Source: Myrica gale (lineage: Eukaryota; Streptophyta; Magnoliopsida; Fagales; Myricaceae). From it: DNA of 64,000 bases. The position numbers were made by a program, and so were the translations under genes. This document shows positions 1 through 12,954 of the stretch, piece by piece. The notes beneath the pieces were generated by a model that was not told the DNA's origin, did no database searches, and saw only the letters and a program-made list of their open reading frames with translations. Numbering within the stretch: the first letter of the stretch is position 1; each line of letters opens with the position of its first letter. The DNA is taken from assembly GCA_963930655.1 (NCBI GenBank), contig OZ005617.1, positions 10,914,501 to 10,978,500 on the forward strand, given 5' to 3'.

Positions 1-324
1 GAACGCCACTGTTCCTCTTTTTACACCACTGTTCCTTTTGTTCCCCAACTCTGATTTCTAGGTTGTTGCTAATTGTGTTGGCTAAGAATGGGGTGGTAGG
101 CATACATTATATAGGATCAAACAACGACAAAATAGCAGAAAAGTGGATTATAGCTTATAATATGTTAGGTGGGTGAGAATGGGTGTAGGGCCAAGTATAT
201 GGATTTTTTTAGTCCCATGTCGTCGTCGTCTGTCCCTTTCCTCAAGTGGTTCCCTTCCTCAAGTGTCCCTTTAACAAATTGTTTAATGTTGTGTTATTCA
301 ATTCTGTTGTGCTGTTGTGGAGAT
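1..324. other. Unassigned left edge
   Basis: No gene or repeat with recognisable ends is seen. Short open frames here have no recognisable domain. The stretch lies just upstream of the MULE transposase remnant and may be older transposon sequence or an insertion within it. I see no terminal inverted repeat. Confidence 0.3.
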
Positions 325-835
325 CATCCAAAGGAAATTGATGCGACGGTACAAAGTGAAGAGAGACAGGGTGAAGAAGATGGATGGGAGACTGGTACCG
401 GTGATCATGAAAAAAAGTTCACAGAAATGGATTAGAATCGTTTGATTGTGTATCGACGCATGCTGGGAATTAATTATTCGAGGTCGAGCACAAGCAAAAG
501 CAATACGTTCTGAACTTAATTGAGCGAACTTGTGGCTATAGGCGATGGGACCTCACGGGCATACCATGTTCTCATGCAATTTCTGCAATCTTGTATGATC
601 AGGGGAAGCCCGAAGATTACGTGGATACTTTTTGAAGGCGTACGGACCAATGACTCACCCAATGCCAAGTGAAGAACAGTGAGAACATACAACGCAAGTA
701 CCGACTCTACCTCCAATAGCAAGAGTACAACTTGGGAGGCTGAAGAAGGAGAAGGGGCACTGGTGAACCTAAGACCCGAGTTAGACTCAACAAGGTTGCC
801 AACGAGATTAGATGCTCTAAATGTAGCACAATGGG
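325..835 (+). pseudogene. MULE (Mutator-like) transposase remnant, piece 1: C-terminal third
   Basis: Conceptual translation, needing frame changes, gives the basic segment that precedes the SWIM zinc finger in MuDR-type transposases (LMRRYKVKRDRVKK). The SWIM region itself follows at about 517-610 (WDLTGIPCSHAISAIL, then an EDYVD-like segment), then a Pro-rich linker and the first half of a CCHC zinc knuckle (CSKCSTMG). The first Cys-x-Cys pair of the SWIM finger has become Cys-Gly-Tyr, and there are several stops, so this is a dead copy. The frame runs into solo LTR A1 at 836 and resumes at 20631. The transposase would have bound and cut DNA in the nucleus. Family assignment rests on motif recognition; no TIRs were found. 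Confidence 0.75.
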
Positions 836-1657
836 TGTGATACCCCTAAACTTTTGAGAGTCTTGTGTTAAGGTTTTCCTTTTAATATCTTTAGTAATTC
901 TGTTATTTTCCTTAGAATTTGCTTCATTTTCTAAATTTATGCCTTGTTTAGTATTAATCATTTGATTAATTGCTTATAGTATTTCTTTCCTATTATTTTT
1001 AATCTTTGAATTGAGATAACAACTTTCAGTGCAACTGAATGTGATTAAATTAACTAATTGGTTTGATTTTATTTCCCCTAATATTTTAAGTAATTTGCTC
1101 TTTAGTATTTGTTTACTTGCTTCGGTTTATAAATTCATGACTTTAGTATTTTAATTTAAATTGTGTATGTGACTTATTTCCTTAATTTTTAATTCTTGCA
1201 TTATTTCATTTAATTTCATGTGCTTAAAACATTTAATTGATTTGAGTTTTGCATTCTTAAATTTTTAGATTAAGTTGGATAAATTTTTACTAGCTCCAAA
1301 ATTCATTTTTCTTGGTTAATGTTTTATTTTGAGTTCTTGTTTTAATAATTATTATTTACTTATATTAATGTAAAGTTGCTTATCCCATTTGAATTTATTA
1401 TTTCATGTAACTGATTTTATTTTAAATTAATTATTTTAAAATTACTTATTTAATTTCATTTAGATTGTATTGGGCCTAGGGTAGTTAAATTTGGACTTGG
1501 GCCTATAAAACAAGTGTGGGCCGAAGCTCCTATTAGTGAGAGAGGAGCCCAAGAGTCAACACGCCCATCCCAACTACCCCCATGGCCAGCCATAATGGTG
1601 GAGATTTCCAAAATCTCACCTTTTTGACACATGGCCATAACTCCTTTTTCTGAACTT

Positions 1658-2665
1658 TAGGGAAAATGACATTTTAGTCCTTGAGTTTTCATCACTTTTA
1701 TTTTTTAGTCCTTAAATTTAATTTTTTCAGATTTTAGTCCTTTAGTTTTCATTTTTTGACAAAATAGTCATTCCATCAGGTTCCGTCTCTTTCCCTAAAG
1801 GAAAGGCCACATCAGGCGCTGATGTGGTAAGGAAAATTGACATTTTAGTCATTGGGTTTTACCAGTTTTATTTTTTAGTCCTTGGGTTTAATTTTTTCAA
1901 ATTTTTAGTCTTTGGGTTTACATTTTTTGACGAAATGACCCTTCTGTCAAGGATTACTGTTCAAATAATTGTTTGATTGTTAAAATTTTGGTGTGTTTAA
2001 AATTTTATGATGTTGGAGTTTGTGAAAAAGTGAAGAAATAGATTATTTGAATGAATTTTTTAGATTTATTTGAAGTGAAAAGTAATGATTTGATGGGAAG
2101 AGAAAGAATTTTGGGGCCATATTCTTTCTGACACTCAATAGAACACATCATGTCTCAATGGTGCTTTGAATAAATAACAAATGCTAACATGGTGTTTAGA
2201 AGTCAAAATTTTGACCCTAATAAATCATCACTTTTCACTTCAAATAAATCTAAAAAAAATGATTCAAATAATCTCTCTTCACTTTTTCTCAAACTCCAAC
2301 ACTCTAAAATTTTAAACACCCCAAAATTTTAACAATCAAACAATTATTTGAATAGTAATCCTTGACATAAGGGTCATTTCGTCAAAAAATGTAAACTCAA
2401 AGACTAAAATTTGAACCAATTAAACCCAAGGACTAAAAAATAAAAGAGGTAAAACCCAAGGACTAAAATGTCAATTTTCCTTACCACATCAGTGCTGAGT
2501 TGTCAGTTGATGTGGTCTTTCCGTTAGGGAAAGAGACGGAACCCTGACAGAAGGACTATTTCGTCAAAAAATGAAAATCAAAGGACTAAAATCTGAAAAA
2601 ATTAAATTCAAGGACTAAAAAATAAAAGTGGTGAAAACCGAAGGACTAAAATGACAATTTCCCTA
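1658..2665. repeat. 1-kb foldback (inverted-repeat) element in LTR A1
   Basis: Arms of roughly 450 bp (about 1658-2115 and 2215-2665) are inverted repeats of each other. Their outer tips read TTAGGGAAAATGACATTTTA on the left and the matching complement on the right. The central about 100 bp is unpaired. Each arm contains internally repeated 'TTTTTAGTCCTT' units. A 39-bp direct repeat, with two mismatches, flanks the element (1621-1659 and 2676-2714), much longer than a usual TSD. It resembles non-autonomous MULE or foldback elements; no coding capacity is seen. Confidence 0.7.
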
Positions 2666-2829
2666 ACTCCTCAGCTTTTTGACACATGGCCAAAACTCCT
2701 TTTTCAGAACTTTATTGCCCAATGAGATTAATTCCTCGTAAAGCATAATTGTCTCCTAATCATTAAGCCTCATAAATGTTTAGCATGCCCCTAGGGTAGT
2801 AGTTAAAAAATACAAAAGGCTAAATTTAG

Positions 2830-2836
2830 TATATAA
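2830..2836 (+). promoter_or_regulatory. TATA box of LTR A1
   Basis: TATATAA is followed by a GA-rich leader and then, at 2986, a good 5' splice site (GAG|GTAAGG). The same order is seen in LTRs A2, B and E, which supports its being the U3 promoter. Confidence 0.55.
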
Positions 2837-4900
2837 GCCACAAGTGACTCATGGCAAGCACATTGACGTGAGCCAAGAGAGAGAAATGGGGGAGAGAAGA
2901 GAGATGAAAGAAAAGAAAGAAAAGAGAGATCCAGCCAAGGAAGAAAAGAAAGAAGAAGAAAAAGAGAGCTTCCAAACAAGTAGAGGTAAGGGGTAGTTAG
3001 CAATGTTTGTGTTGGGAAAGCATGTTGTATATGCTTGTTGAGTTGCTGTTTGATTCTATATACGTTGGATGCAAGAAAAATATGGTGGATCTAGTTTTTT
3101 TGTAAAAGATAATGAGTTCTAAGTTCACATGTGAGGATCTAACATGTTTATGAAAATGGCATGCATATTGTGTTGAAATGGAAAGAGTTCATGTGTAGCT
3201 TGGTTTAGGTCATATTTGAAGGCCACAACAGTGGCCATATTTTGTGTTCGGAGGATGGGAGGCCCACGGATAGGTCATTTGAGTGGCCTAATGTCATACC
3301 TCGAGCTTTTAACATAACATGCACATTGTCTATGATATCTTGTTTGTGATTAGTAGTGCATTATGGGGTACTTAGTGACTATGTGAGATTATTTAGTACT
3401 TGATATACTAAGTTCAAAACCTTGATTAGGACATGATTAAGTGAGATTTGGAGTTCACACGCAACTGAGTTTTTGTTCAGGATGTTAAGGAGCACGTATT
3501 CGATCAATATAATTTTTTAAGCAAGTAAGACATTTTTTTCTCAAAAACCAAATCAGACGATTTATATTCTTTTAATATGTTGGAGAATCATCCATGAGGT
3601 TATGACTCAAATTTGGAGACTTTTTATTTTTCGAACGCAAGTAGGACGTTTTATGGAAGCAAGTAGGTCGTTTTGCGATCATCGGTGGATTAGTGAAAAA
3701 ATTAGCAAAACTTAGCCATTAAGTAAGGAGAATTTTGGCTGCCCTAGAGAGTGACCCCTATGATTGCTAGGAAGAACAAAAAATCAAATCTAGAAGCACG
3801 ACAAATCGATGCAAGAAACACGAAAAAAAAAGACTATAACCTAGGAAGCTCGAGGTATCTACAGTCGATGGACCTAGGCGGCAACTCACCAAGGCTATCG
3901 GAGAATTTTGGCCATAGGCATGTGACTCGACTAAAAATGATTAGCGAATTACTCCCAAGCGTAGGAGGTTGTCAAGTAATACTAGGGAAGTCCTAGGTCA
4001 TCTCCACAAGGAACGATGTGTCAATCTTTCATTCCAATCACCATTATAATAAAAGAAAACTATGTTCTATTTACAATGAAAATGGTATTTACAAAGGGAA
4101 ATGTTTGGTTTTAGGATACCATCCATGATTTTTGAGATTTTTGAGTTGTGATCAATTTAAGTGCTAAGCGATTAATGAAGAGCTAACAAGTAAACATGAT
4201 AATAAAATAGCATGAGATGGAGTTGAAACTAGATAAACTCAAGTAGTTGTCGATTAAACATCATTTGACATTAAATCTGCCCTAAGAGACATTTCATCGA
4301 ACACTTGGTACCCAGTTTCTAGCTAGTCACAATCCATTCATAACCATACTCAAACCAACTAACAAACTCAAACCTAAACACTAATCTAATATTAAGGAAG
4401 TGAAATAGAACTTAACAAAACATTTAATCATCCAACCAAAGCAAAACTCAAATCTGGAATATAAATGCAACATAACATTCGGTCCACAAATGTTCTAAAA
4501 CTGAAATGAAAGTGCAAATATAAATGAAGGTTCGATAAACACAACAGCAAGAGAATGCAATGAAAATAACTCTAAAATAAAGAACTGAATGCAACAAGTC
4601 TACTCTAAAAGCTATGAAAGAAAACAAGCCAAAAGCCACAAGCTCTTGGTCTCTATGGTAGCAGCAAAGGAAGAAAAAGCAAGGGAAACGTCTTGGGAGC
4701 AAAGTGTTGGGAGTCTCAGCAGCCACCCAAAAGCCTTCTCTCCAAGCCAAAATGTAACCTTCGAACTCTCTCTTTTTCCTCCCAAAATGTTCTCTTTTAA
4801 ACCTCCTTTTGGGGGGCTTCGGTCGTGACTCATCATCAATGACCTAGGGCTTCTTTTCGTTTTCCAAAAATGCCCTCAAATATAGCGTCAGACGTGTCGT

Positions 4901-5033
4901 GCTCGACCGGCGCTCGACCAGCGCTCGAGCACCCTTTGAAGAAATTCACACAGAGTTGTAACGCTCGACCAGCGCTCGAGCGCCCATGAATATTTTTCAA
5001 ATAAAGACTTCTCGCTCGACAGGCGCTCGACCG
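4901..5033. repeat. Short interspersed direct repeats, GCTCGACC(A/G)GCGCTCGA type
   Basis: Three clusters of the 9-12 bp word GCTCGACCAGCGCTCGA and variants occur within 133 bp, separated by AT-rich spacers. The word is partly palindromic. They lie in the unassigned segment inside LTR B. Function unknown. Confidence 0.6.
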
Positions 5034-5452
5034 ACTCTTGATTCCAGTCTCCCTCTCACTTCCATGAACTCACTTCATCTCCATTGTTCATATGCAAATC
5101 ATAAAAACATAAGTTAATATAGGAAATATTCCAATCATATTTATGAAAATGGAGACATGAAAATATGATGAGAGGAGAGAAAGCAAATAACTTAAGATTA
5201 CTCAATTACACTTGCTTTTGTCAAAATTAACAATTCGCCTCATACTAATGCCCAAAGCATAATGTTCTCATTTTCTAGTGGAAATGGTGTAATTGTGGAA
5301 CTTTCTCAAGTGATAAATTAGCAAAATTGTGATACAATCAGCATGCTCAGCAGCTGCTTGGGGTGGCTAGGTGTCGTCATGTGGTCGGAGTAGCCTTTTG
5401 AGTCATCAAATCTAGCCCTACATGTGTCGGAATGCTACAAGCCGAGTTTTCC

Positions 5453-5460
5453 TATATATA
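5453..5460 (+). promoter_or_regulatory. TATA box of LTR B
   Basis: TATATATA sits about 140 bp before a 5' splice-site consensus at 5594, matching the layout in LTRs A1 and A2. Confidence 0.5.
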
Positions 5461-6519
5461 GGGGGTCCGGCCATTTAAACCTACCTCATTAGAAATTTAT
5501 GAGTTAAACTTGAGATTAGAAGGGAAGTGATGTAGAAGGAAGAAGGCAGAAATCGTTTAGTGAAGATTAGTGAAGATCCAAGCTCGATTAGAGGTAAAGT
5601 TTAGTTGGTTATCTTTGATTTCGATTCAAAAGTTTTCAGATGATTTGTGTGAATCTCTTGTATTTCTTATTCTAGCATCAATTGATGTTGTTTACGTTAT
5701 TCATATTCTTGATGTTCTTCGTGTTCTTGACGAAGAACAAGATCGTCTTTTCAAAATAGTATCATTTTCAAAGTTTGATTCGTTATCAAAGTGCTTTTTT
5801 AACTTTGATCTGTTTCTTCTCTAAATTTCTTCCAAAAATTATTTTTTTTGAAATATTGCTTATGATTTCAATACTTTTGATGTCAAAAATTATTATTTTC
5901 TACATGGTGTTTAAGGCGTTTTTAACCGAGCAATGAAAGTGTTGTTTTCTCTTCATAACACTTTTCATCGAGAATTGTATTATAATGTTACGATGATGGA
6001 AACGAGTTAAGGTATTGCATATCATAAATAAGATGTATGGGCGTTGATATGAGACATGCATACTTAACATGTATGTTGAAAAGGAATATTTTTATGTTCA
6101 AGTATAGTTAAGGTGTTGTATATCATGAATAATGTGTACTATGAAGACGTGACAGTATTGTGCACAAGAGGGTGTGTTCCATTTGTTGAGGCATCCTGGC
6201 CGCTCCGTCGTACGAGGGAAGATCCTCTATGAGGATTCTGTATTCTACTTTTGGAGTAATGCCGCAAAATACGGGTCATGTTCTACTTGAGAGTAATGCT
6301 GCAAAACATGGAGGTTACTTGTAACCCATCACTTTGGCCCAATGATTAACTTTGAGAGTTAGAGGAGTAGTGATTGAAAAATGGAAAAGATAATATTTTT
6401 AAGAATTGAGTCTTTTCATTTACCTTCTTCTTATGTTTTGAGATTTTATTGATGAACGAGTTTTCTTCAATATTTTGTTCTTGTATCTGCTATTCTATTG
6501 TACTTACCATTGGCTTTAC

Positions 6520-6536
6520 TGAGTCATTTGGACTCA
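6520..6536 (+). promoter_or_regulatory. Conserved TGAGTC-N5-GACTCA motif, LTR B copy
   Basis: A perfect 6-bp inverted repeat with loop ATTTG, 27 bp upstream of a TTTCTTTAG acceptor. The same motif recurs in five other LTRs here. Confidence 0.7.
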
Positions 6537-6563
6537 CCGTTATTTGTTAAATATTTTCTTTAG

Positions 6564-6761
6564 CAAATATCTGACGTTTATTTAGGTGAATTCACCAAGG
6601 TCATTCAACATGACTTTATCACTCTAGAGTTGACTTTTCATGTCTATGTCACACGTGACCTAGATGTTCTGATAGAAGGGCGAGGCTATAGGCGGATTAC
6701 TCCACACTCGGATAACTACGTCAACTTCTCAAACTTGGATGACATTAATAACAAGAATTAG
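6564..6761 (+). CDS. Small LTR-encoded ORF, LTR B copy (65 codons, exon-like)
   Basis: The frame is open from directly after the acceptor TTTCTTTAG to a TAG stop. There is no ATG at the exon start, so translation would have to begin in an upstream exon if it is spliced. The protein contains the segment HVYVTRDLDVLIEGRGY, which aligns with HVQVLVSKYLEVLVDRQ of LTR C and with the matching region of A1 and A2. The C-terminus (NFSNLDDINNKN) is acidic but lacks the clear LTSD tail seen in A1 and A2. Function unknown; no named domain is recognised. The case for being real is conservation of reading frame and position across four diverged LTRs. Confidence 0.45.
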   Translation, partial: QISDVYLGEFTKVIQHDFITLELTFHVYVTRDLDVLIEGRGYRRITPHSDNYVNFSNLDDINNKN

Positions 6762-7004
6762 AGATCTTCAATTTTTCTTAGTTTTTCCGTTGTAGTCTTC
6801 CTTTTCGTACTGTAGTATGTATATTATAGAAAGTTGGTCCTCTTTTGTAATTCCTCGATATTAATAAAAGATCATACTTATGTTTTGCTTAATATCTTGT
6901 TGCTTTGTCGATCCTCCCATTGACCGTAACCTCAGTTTAAATAGTTGTGTTCATTACTTTAAGACAACGCTTGAGGTCTTCAAGGTCTGGGCTATTACAC
7001 CTAA

Positions 7005-8552
7005 TATGCGCTTATGCTATTTTCAACTACAAGGTGAATATTGTTTATGTATTGTTTTAAGTTTATGAATCTTTGAAGTTTTGATGATGGGATATATGGA
7101 AACGATTGCTATGAGGTGGAAAATAGGTAAGGCAGTGCCTTGAATGGGAGCTTTGTGAGCTCAAGGTTGAGATTTGATGTTTATGAGGGTCAAAAATGGC
7201 ATGGAATGGGTGTTTATGTATTGACTGAATGAGTTGTATATTTTTGCTCCCATTTCTTCATTAATATACTATCTGATCGTATAATGTATTGCTTTGAGAT
7301 CTTGTAAATGTGTGCTAGTACATTAGTTTATAGGTTTATGTTGATTAAAAACAAAGAACACAACACTCAACTAAGTTTAGTTATGCTTAAATGTGAAAAT
7401 CGGTTACTGTCCAAAACGACCCATAGAAATACTTGGAATTTTCATGTGAAATTTTCCAGATAGGTATATTAGGCATACAGGATATCACCCTAAAAAGTTT
7501 TGATAAAAATACTGTAATTAAAAGATGAAAATGCCCCTGGAGGTCTCCAAAGGCAGCTTCGACATTTCACATAAAATGTTAGGGTAAAAATGACAAAAAG
7601 GAAAAATAATTACATGGTTGTGTAGAGCATGAAAAATAGATGAGGGATCCCAAGTTTTATTCAAATGAAAGTAGGTTTAGGGGCTCAAATTGCAAAGCTC
7701 GTTTAGCGGCCTAATTGGAATTTAGGCCCGTCAACCCTAAATGAGCCCATAACACTTTAAAACTTTAGGGATAGACCCAATAAAGTTTAAGAATGCTTAA
7801 GAAATATTCATTTGAAGATTTAGGGCAGATTTGATATTTAATTATAAATTTCATGTTTAATTTCTTAATTAGTATTATAAAAGGAAAAAGTTTATTGATT
7901 CTTTATTTTAGGAAAAATGTCTTAATTTGAAACCATATGACACAGAAACTGATTGAGTATTTTGAATTCAGTTTGTGGATTTAATTTCTGGATTTGCATC
8001 TTGAATCATTCATGCATTGAAGTTTACATGTATTTTATTGATTTATATTTTCAAGTTATATCATGTAATGATTGGATGTGTACTTTGCACGTGAATGATA
8101 TTCGTGCATTGATTGCATTCACATCATAAGAGGGAAAACAAATGTAAGGAACCCCCAAGCCTGCGATGTAATTTTCGAAGAAAGACTGACGGTATCGGGC
8201 ACATGATGAGAGTGTGACCCCCTACTACAAGGAGTGGGTGGGCTACTTCTGGGCGCTGCGACATCATTTTTAACAGTTTTGGTGTAGGTGGCACAGGACA
8301 GTCCCACTACCTGACTCTAGGGTTGAACGGAGCAGACACCGGGAATACCTCAGGAAATAATATGATGAGCGAATGCATTTCAATTGCATTCCATGCATTA
8401 TCTATACTATTTATATGACTTGTATGACTTGAAATCGTTGCACTTATACTATTGATTCCAAAGCTTAAGTTAAAATTTCTTAACAAGATTCAATAATTAG
8501 CTTGCTGATTTAGAGACTATTAAGTCGATAGTCTAGTCATAAGTAAGATTTG
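7005..8552 (+). other. LTR A1 body (U5/intron-like part)
   Basis: Non-coding sequence that aligns with LTR A2 about 27700-28560, including a 'GAGCCTAAATGG..TTTAGGCCC'-like stretch (about 7700) and a G/C-rich block at 8137-8350 matching 28300-28520. Where A1 stops and LTR C might begin before CACTA-1 is unclear. Confidence 0.6.
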
Positions 8553-8679
8553 CACTACAAAAAAATTGACTTTGGGTGTCAAAAAAATTTGTCACCAGAA
8601 GTTTTGGGTGACAAAACCAAGTTGTCACCCAATTTGTCACCTAAAGCCTGTCAACAAAGGTTTTAGGTGAAAATTTATG

Positions 8680-9180
8680 TGTTTTATCGCTCGAAACCAT
8701 CTGGACGTACAAATAAACCATCTGTACGATTTTCTGATATTCTGTCAAAATTTAAAATCGTCATGCCAAGTATCTCCAATCCGTTCGCATGAGAGGTGCG
8801 AACGGTTGGTCCAATATGACAAAATACATTTTGTCATGGACGATACATGCGCACGGTGATACAACATAGTCCTGAAGGTGTCATATTGTCGTCCGAACGC
8901 CAACATAAAGACGTCTGCACTGCTGTTTCATTTATCGCGAAATAGTATTTTGTCACCTTTAGAAACTGTTCAAACACTTACATCGACAGTGCGGACTCTT
9001 ATTCAGTTGAACCCATTCGAACATTTTTTCGTACCGTTCGGATGGTATACAAATAAAAGACTGTGTGCACACAAGAAAGTAGGTTCGAACGTACAAAGCG
9101 TTCAGAAGGATAGCAAAGTGTGCGTGCGATATCATTACACAAATTAAAAATTAATTTAATTTTATCGTTCGAACTGTTTG
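8680..9180. repeat. CACTA-1 left subterminal motif array
   Basis: Degenerate copies of a palindromic word of the type CCGTTCGGACGG or CGTCCGAACGG are scattered over about 500 bp (for example near 8785, 8800, 8890, 9030 and 9092). Subterminal repeats in CACTA elements are known binding sites for the TNPA-type protein. Confidence 0.6.
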
Positions 9181-9359
9181 TTAAGAATTTGAAATAATTT
9201 AATTTAATTTAAAAATAAAAAATTATTTACAAAAAATATAAATAGAAAGATATTCAATACTCATAATATAGGAAAATTTCTACAAATATGCAATCTTCAT
9301 TTATAGTAAATAAAATACATAATCGAGAAGTACTGATCAAGTAGTGAAAATACATAAAT

Positions 9360-10760
9360 CTACCCAAATTTTTCTTTAGGTGTCATACGGGATTGTAGCT
9401 GTCTGATCTGCTCCATCATCTGCTCAGGAATCTGTTGTTCCATTAGTTGCATCCTCCATTCTTGTTGTTCGACTAGGTTTCTTTGTTGCTCTTGCATCAT
9501 TTTCTGATGCCCTTCGTCTTTCTTGTGTTGCTGCTCCGCCATCATCTGCATCAGCTCTTTGTCTTTCTTTCGCTGTTAATCCTCCATCATCTGCTGATAC
9601 CCTCACATCGTCTGCTCCATATCTGACCGTTTGACCAGAATCACTTCATATTCTATCTGTCTAGCCCTCATCTCCTCAATCTCTAATCTGGCCTCCACCA
9701 ATCTTCGAGACAAATCAACAGATGATGCTGATGAAGATGATCCAATAGATCGTACTGAATGGCGTAAACCTCACACGTTAACCCGCTTTCGTCCCCAACA
9801 TCTCAGTGAAAATCTCCACTTCGGTGTATGAATTTCCCTCGAACTCGTGTCGCAATTGCACCGCCTCTATTTGTTCCTACAAAATTAGAATAGGAGATAA
9901 AGGTAGCACATATGAAACATAAGAGATAACGAATGCATCATTAAATCTAACGTTACAACTTACAAAATTTTTTCGTGCATCTACTGATGTCCACACGTCA
10001 TTCTTATTAGTATGTATGACACGAGTCCAATATTCGTTGTTCATCTCGGGATATAGGTGCTCTAACTCTTCTTCTTTAGAATTGAACACCGAGTAATGTT
10101 GGAACATTCTATTTATGTGTCTTGTACGCTATGTTCATCGTAGACGTAACAATGATGCGATCATCGGCTCGGTCACAATCTAGTTGGAAGTCATCCTGAA
10201 CATATGTAACAGTTAGTAAGTATAAAAGTTTCAAAAATTAAAATTTAATAAATTTTACTTACCAACACTCGGTTCATCATGTATGATTTAACCTCGTCGG
10301 GGACCTCCATCCATTTACTTGTCTCAAATGGGCCATGCTATCGAATTGGCGCACCAATATGACTTCAAAGCATTGAGGACGCCATGTCATGACCGCCTGT
10401 ACGTCCATCAGGGATATGGACAGTCAGTTTTCATCCGATACGAGCCTTGAGTAATGCAATCCCATGAGTACTACCCCTGACGTGTCTGATTCCTGATGTT
10501 GCTACAAAAAGGAGAATAACAAATTTAAAATTCAGTTCAGCATAGAAATTTAAAAGCCAAATTTTTTTATAAAGATCGAAGGGGAAAGATACTTACAAGC
10601 ACAACTACTTTGGTGCCTACTGGACTGGCTATGGTAGGTGACGGTAATTCCTCCCTATCTCTAAGCGAAGGACCCGACACTGCTAGTGTATCGGGAGTAC
10701 TGTCTGCCCGAACCAATTAATCGCACTGTATACGTTTTCATCCCACTGGCATGATGTCAT
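9360..10760 (-). pseudogene. Ptta/En/Spm-type plant transposase (TNPA-like) remnant in CACTA-1
   Basis: Minus-strand open pieces include a strongly Gln/Met/Glu-rich coiled-coil tail (9360-9551, MQMMAEQQHKKDEGHQKMM) and an upstream piece (9877-10107). The layout, a compact domain followed by a coiled-coil tail, matches the clearer Ptta gene of CACTA-2 at 42570-44223. Frames are broken by stops and likely introns. In autonomous elements the TNPA-like product binds subterminal repeats and assists transposition. Identification is by analogy with CACTA-2, so moderate. Confidence 0.5.
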
Positions 10761-10859
10761 CCTATGACCAAATGCATCAATATTAGAGAAAAAAAACACA
10801 ATGAATGTGTTAAACATAACAGCAAATGCTACTAATGAATTTGATTAATATTAAACATT

Positions 10860-11540
10860 CGAACTCCGTGTAATTCTTAAACGGGGCTAAGGGTACTAAT
10901 GAATTTATTAAACATAACAGCAAAAACCGTTCGGACGGTTGGTAAGCCATCTTTCATACACTTTTCCTCTTGCTCAATCTCTCATTTTCTAAGTATTCTC
11001 CGTTTTTTTATACATTGTCTACGATTTTCCATCTTTCATACGCTTGTACACAGTCCGAAGGCATAAAAGGGAGTTCAGATGCCAATGTGTATTAATTTTC
11101 GAGGGAATTGTTGCCGCCTAAAATTTTCTAACCGTCTGCACGATATTGTCCACGTCCGAACGCTATTTTACAGTTCACGACACCGTTTTAGTATTCCTTA
11201 AACGACAGCGTCTGGTCATAAACGAATATGTTTTATGACGGGAACGCCATCGTCCGAATGCTTGCTTATATTTCACGACACCATTTTAGAAATATCCAGA
11301 CGATAGCGTCTAATCATAAACAACAACTTCCGGACGATATATTATACATCCAAACGATATCTTACATTTCACGACGTCGTTTGTAAATCCTTAAACGATG
11401 GCGTCTCAATGAAATGATCGTAAAAGAAAGCGTCTCGCCCGTATACATAACCGTTCGCATGGTGTATTTATATAATACGACACCATTCGAGCTTACAATA
11501 AACAGTCTGGACGGTTATCAGTCCGTTCGAATGGGTTTTG
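10860..11540. repeat. Internal palindromic motif array in CACTA-1
   Basis: At least ten copies of CGTCCGAACG / CCGTTCGGACGG-like words in 680 bp (10925, 11040, 11150, 11250, 11330, 11450, 11500 and others). They lie between two coding blocks, not at the element end. Confidence 0.65.
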
Positions 11541-11879
11541 ACGATTTGTTTTTTTTTTAACTTATACAATTCAATTTATTATCAACTTTTAAATAACCGA
11601 ACTTAGTAAACAATATAAATAACCTTAAGTGTGTTAAGTTCGAATAAATAGTTTTTTTAAGGAGTGTAACGAAATTAGAAACATAAAATGAATTAATATA
11701 TTGTATTAAGTTCTAATAAATAGAAATAACATAACTGAAAATAACATAAAAATATCAAATATTTTCAAAATATAATATAAACAAAACAACATCAAATAAA
11801 TATCAATACATGTCCACAAAACATAATATAAAAGTAAATGTCCTCAAAACATAATAAAAAAAAATAAACGTCATAATAA

Positions 11880-12954
11880 AACTAAATAAAGATAGACTAC
11901 TCCTCATCATCATCCGTGAGTTTTAAAACCTCACGGACTCGACCAAGGTGCTCATCCATCAGAACGACCCGCTGAGTCAGGGCAAATAACTATGCACTGG
12001 TTGCCACGCCTTTCATGGCCTCCTTCTTCCACCCGGAGTCCGTGTCCGTGACCTTATGCTCCAAATTTCTCAGTGGACCACATATATCACTCACCATCTC
12101 ATGGGTGGGCCGCATGATCAATTACATCTGCTGAATCAGTTTCATCATCATATTGTCCATCCAACTCTGTGACTATGCCCAAAGTCCCTTAGTCGAGCCC
12201 TGTAAAGGATCCTTCTCCTTCATTGTCTCCTCAAGCTGGTCCTGTAGTCTACCTCTAGCTACCCGAGCAGCATTCAATGCTAGACGTGTCTAAGCTATCA
12301 ATTTTGAGAGTGTTGTCTTGTTGATCGACCCAAGTGGAACCTTGCACGGCTCGTCAGCACCCTCAGGTACCAGCATGGCTTGCAGGAACTGGGTCAGAAG
12401 AATCTCGTATGGCAATGAAATCTAAGCATCAGGGCCTCTGTACGAACAAACGGGTAGATGTATGATGCCATATCAACAGGTAGCCCTCGTACAACTATCA
12501 GCTACATGAACTCGGCCCGGCTACAAGACAGCTCTGCGGTGTGCTTCTTCCGATTGATGGAGTAGCATAGGATCAGATGCATGATCCGCCAAAAAGGAAG
12601 CAGCTGCCCGTGTATCATGTAGCTTCCCTAAAAAATAGTTATATCCTCGCTCGGCATAGTCCAGAAAACCTCGGCCTTAATAGGTCGGCCCTCCTCGCAC
12701 TTTGGCAGGTTTGCAAACGCTATCAAATCCCTCTCATAACCCAAGAATCTCGCTTGCTCGTCCGCCGAGAATGTGATATGAACGTTAAGGATAGAGGCCT
12801 CCATACTATGCTCCTCAAGGTTCCTCGCCCGTAATATAGCATAATAGAACTCCCGCACCATGTTGTTCGATGCATAAATAGTCCTATGGAAGTGTCCTAC
12901 CTTCAAATGTAAGATCCTAGAAATTCGCCAACTTAATGTTCCGCTCAACAACAA
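11880..12954 (-). pseudogene. Putative plant transposon protein (Transposase_32-like) in CACTA-1
   Basis: The minus strand carries a 108-aa open segment (12628-12954: FYYAILRARNLEEHSMEASI, then FLGYERDL). In other frames further on it gives RGLPVDMASYIYPFVRTEA and LPYEILLTQFLQAMLVPEGA, an order typical of the 'putative plant transposon protein' domain often found in plant transposons. A Glu/Lys-rich coiled-coil tail follows (about 12180-12300). There are stops and frame breaks. Its function in the family is unknown. It sits between two motif arrays and in the same direction as the Ptta-like gene. Confidence 0.5.

Larger units (their letters stand above)
3292..6999 (+). mobile_element. Solo LTR B nested in A1
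   Basis: It begins TGTCATACCTCGAGC and ends GGTCTGGGCTATTACA, with a perfect 5-bp TSD CCTAA on both sides (3287-3291 and 7000-7004). No gag or pol lies within. A TATATATA box is at 5453-5460, a 5' splice-site consensus at 5594, the TGAGTC-N5-GACTCA motif at 6520-6536, an acceptor at 6563 and a 65-codon open exon at 6564-6761. The segment about 3730-5340 may be a further nested insertion, because it contains unrelated repeats (4901-5033) and a leader-like phrase typical of other retrotransposons, but I could not find its ends. Confidence 0.85.
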
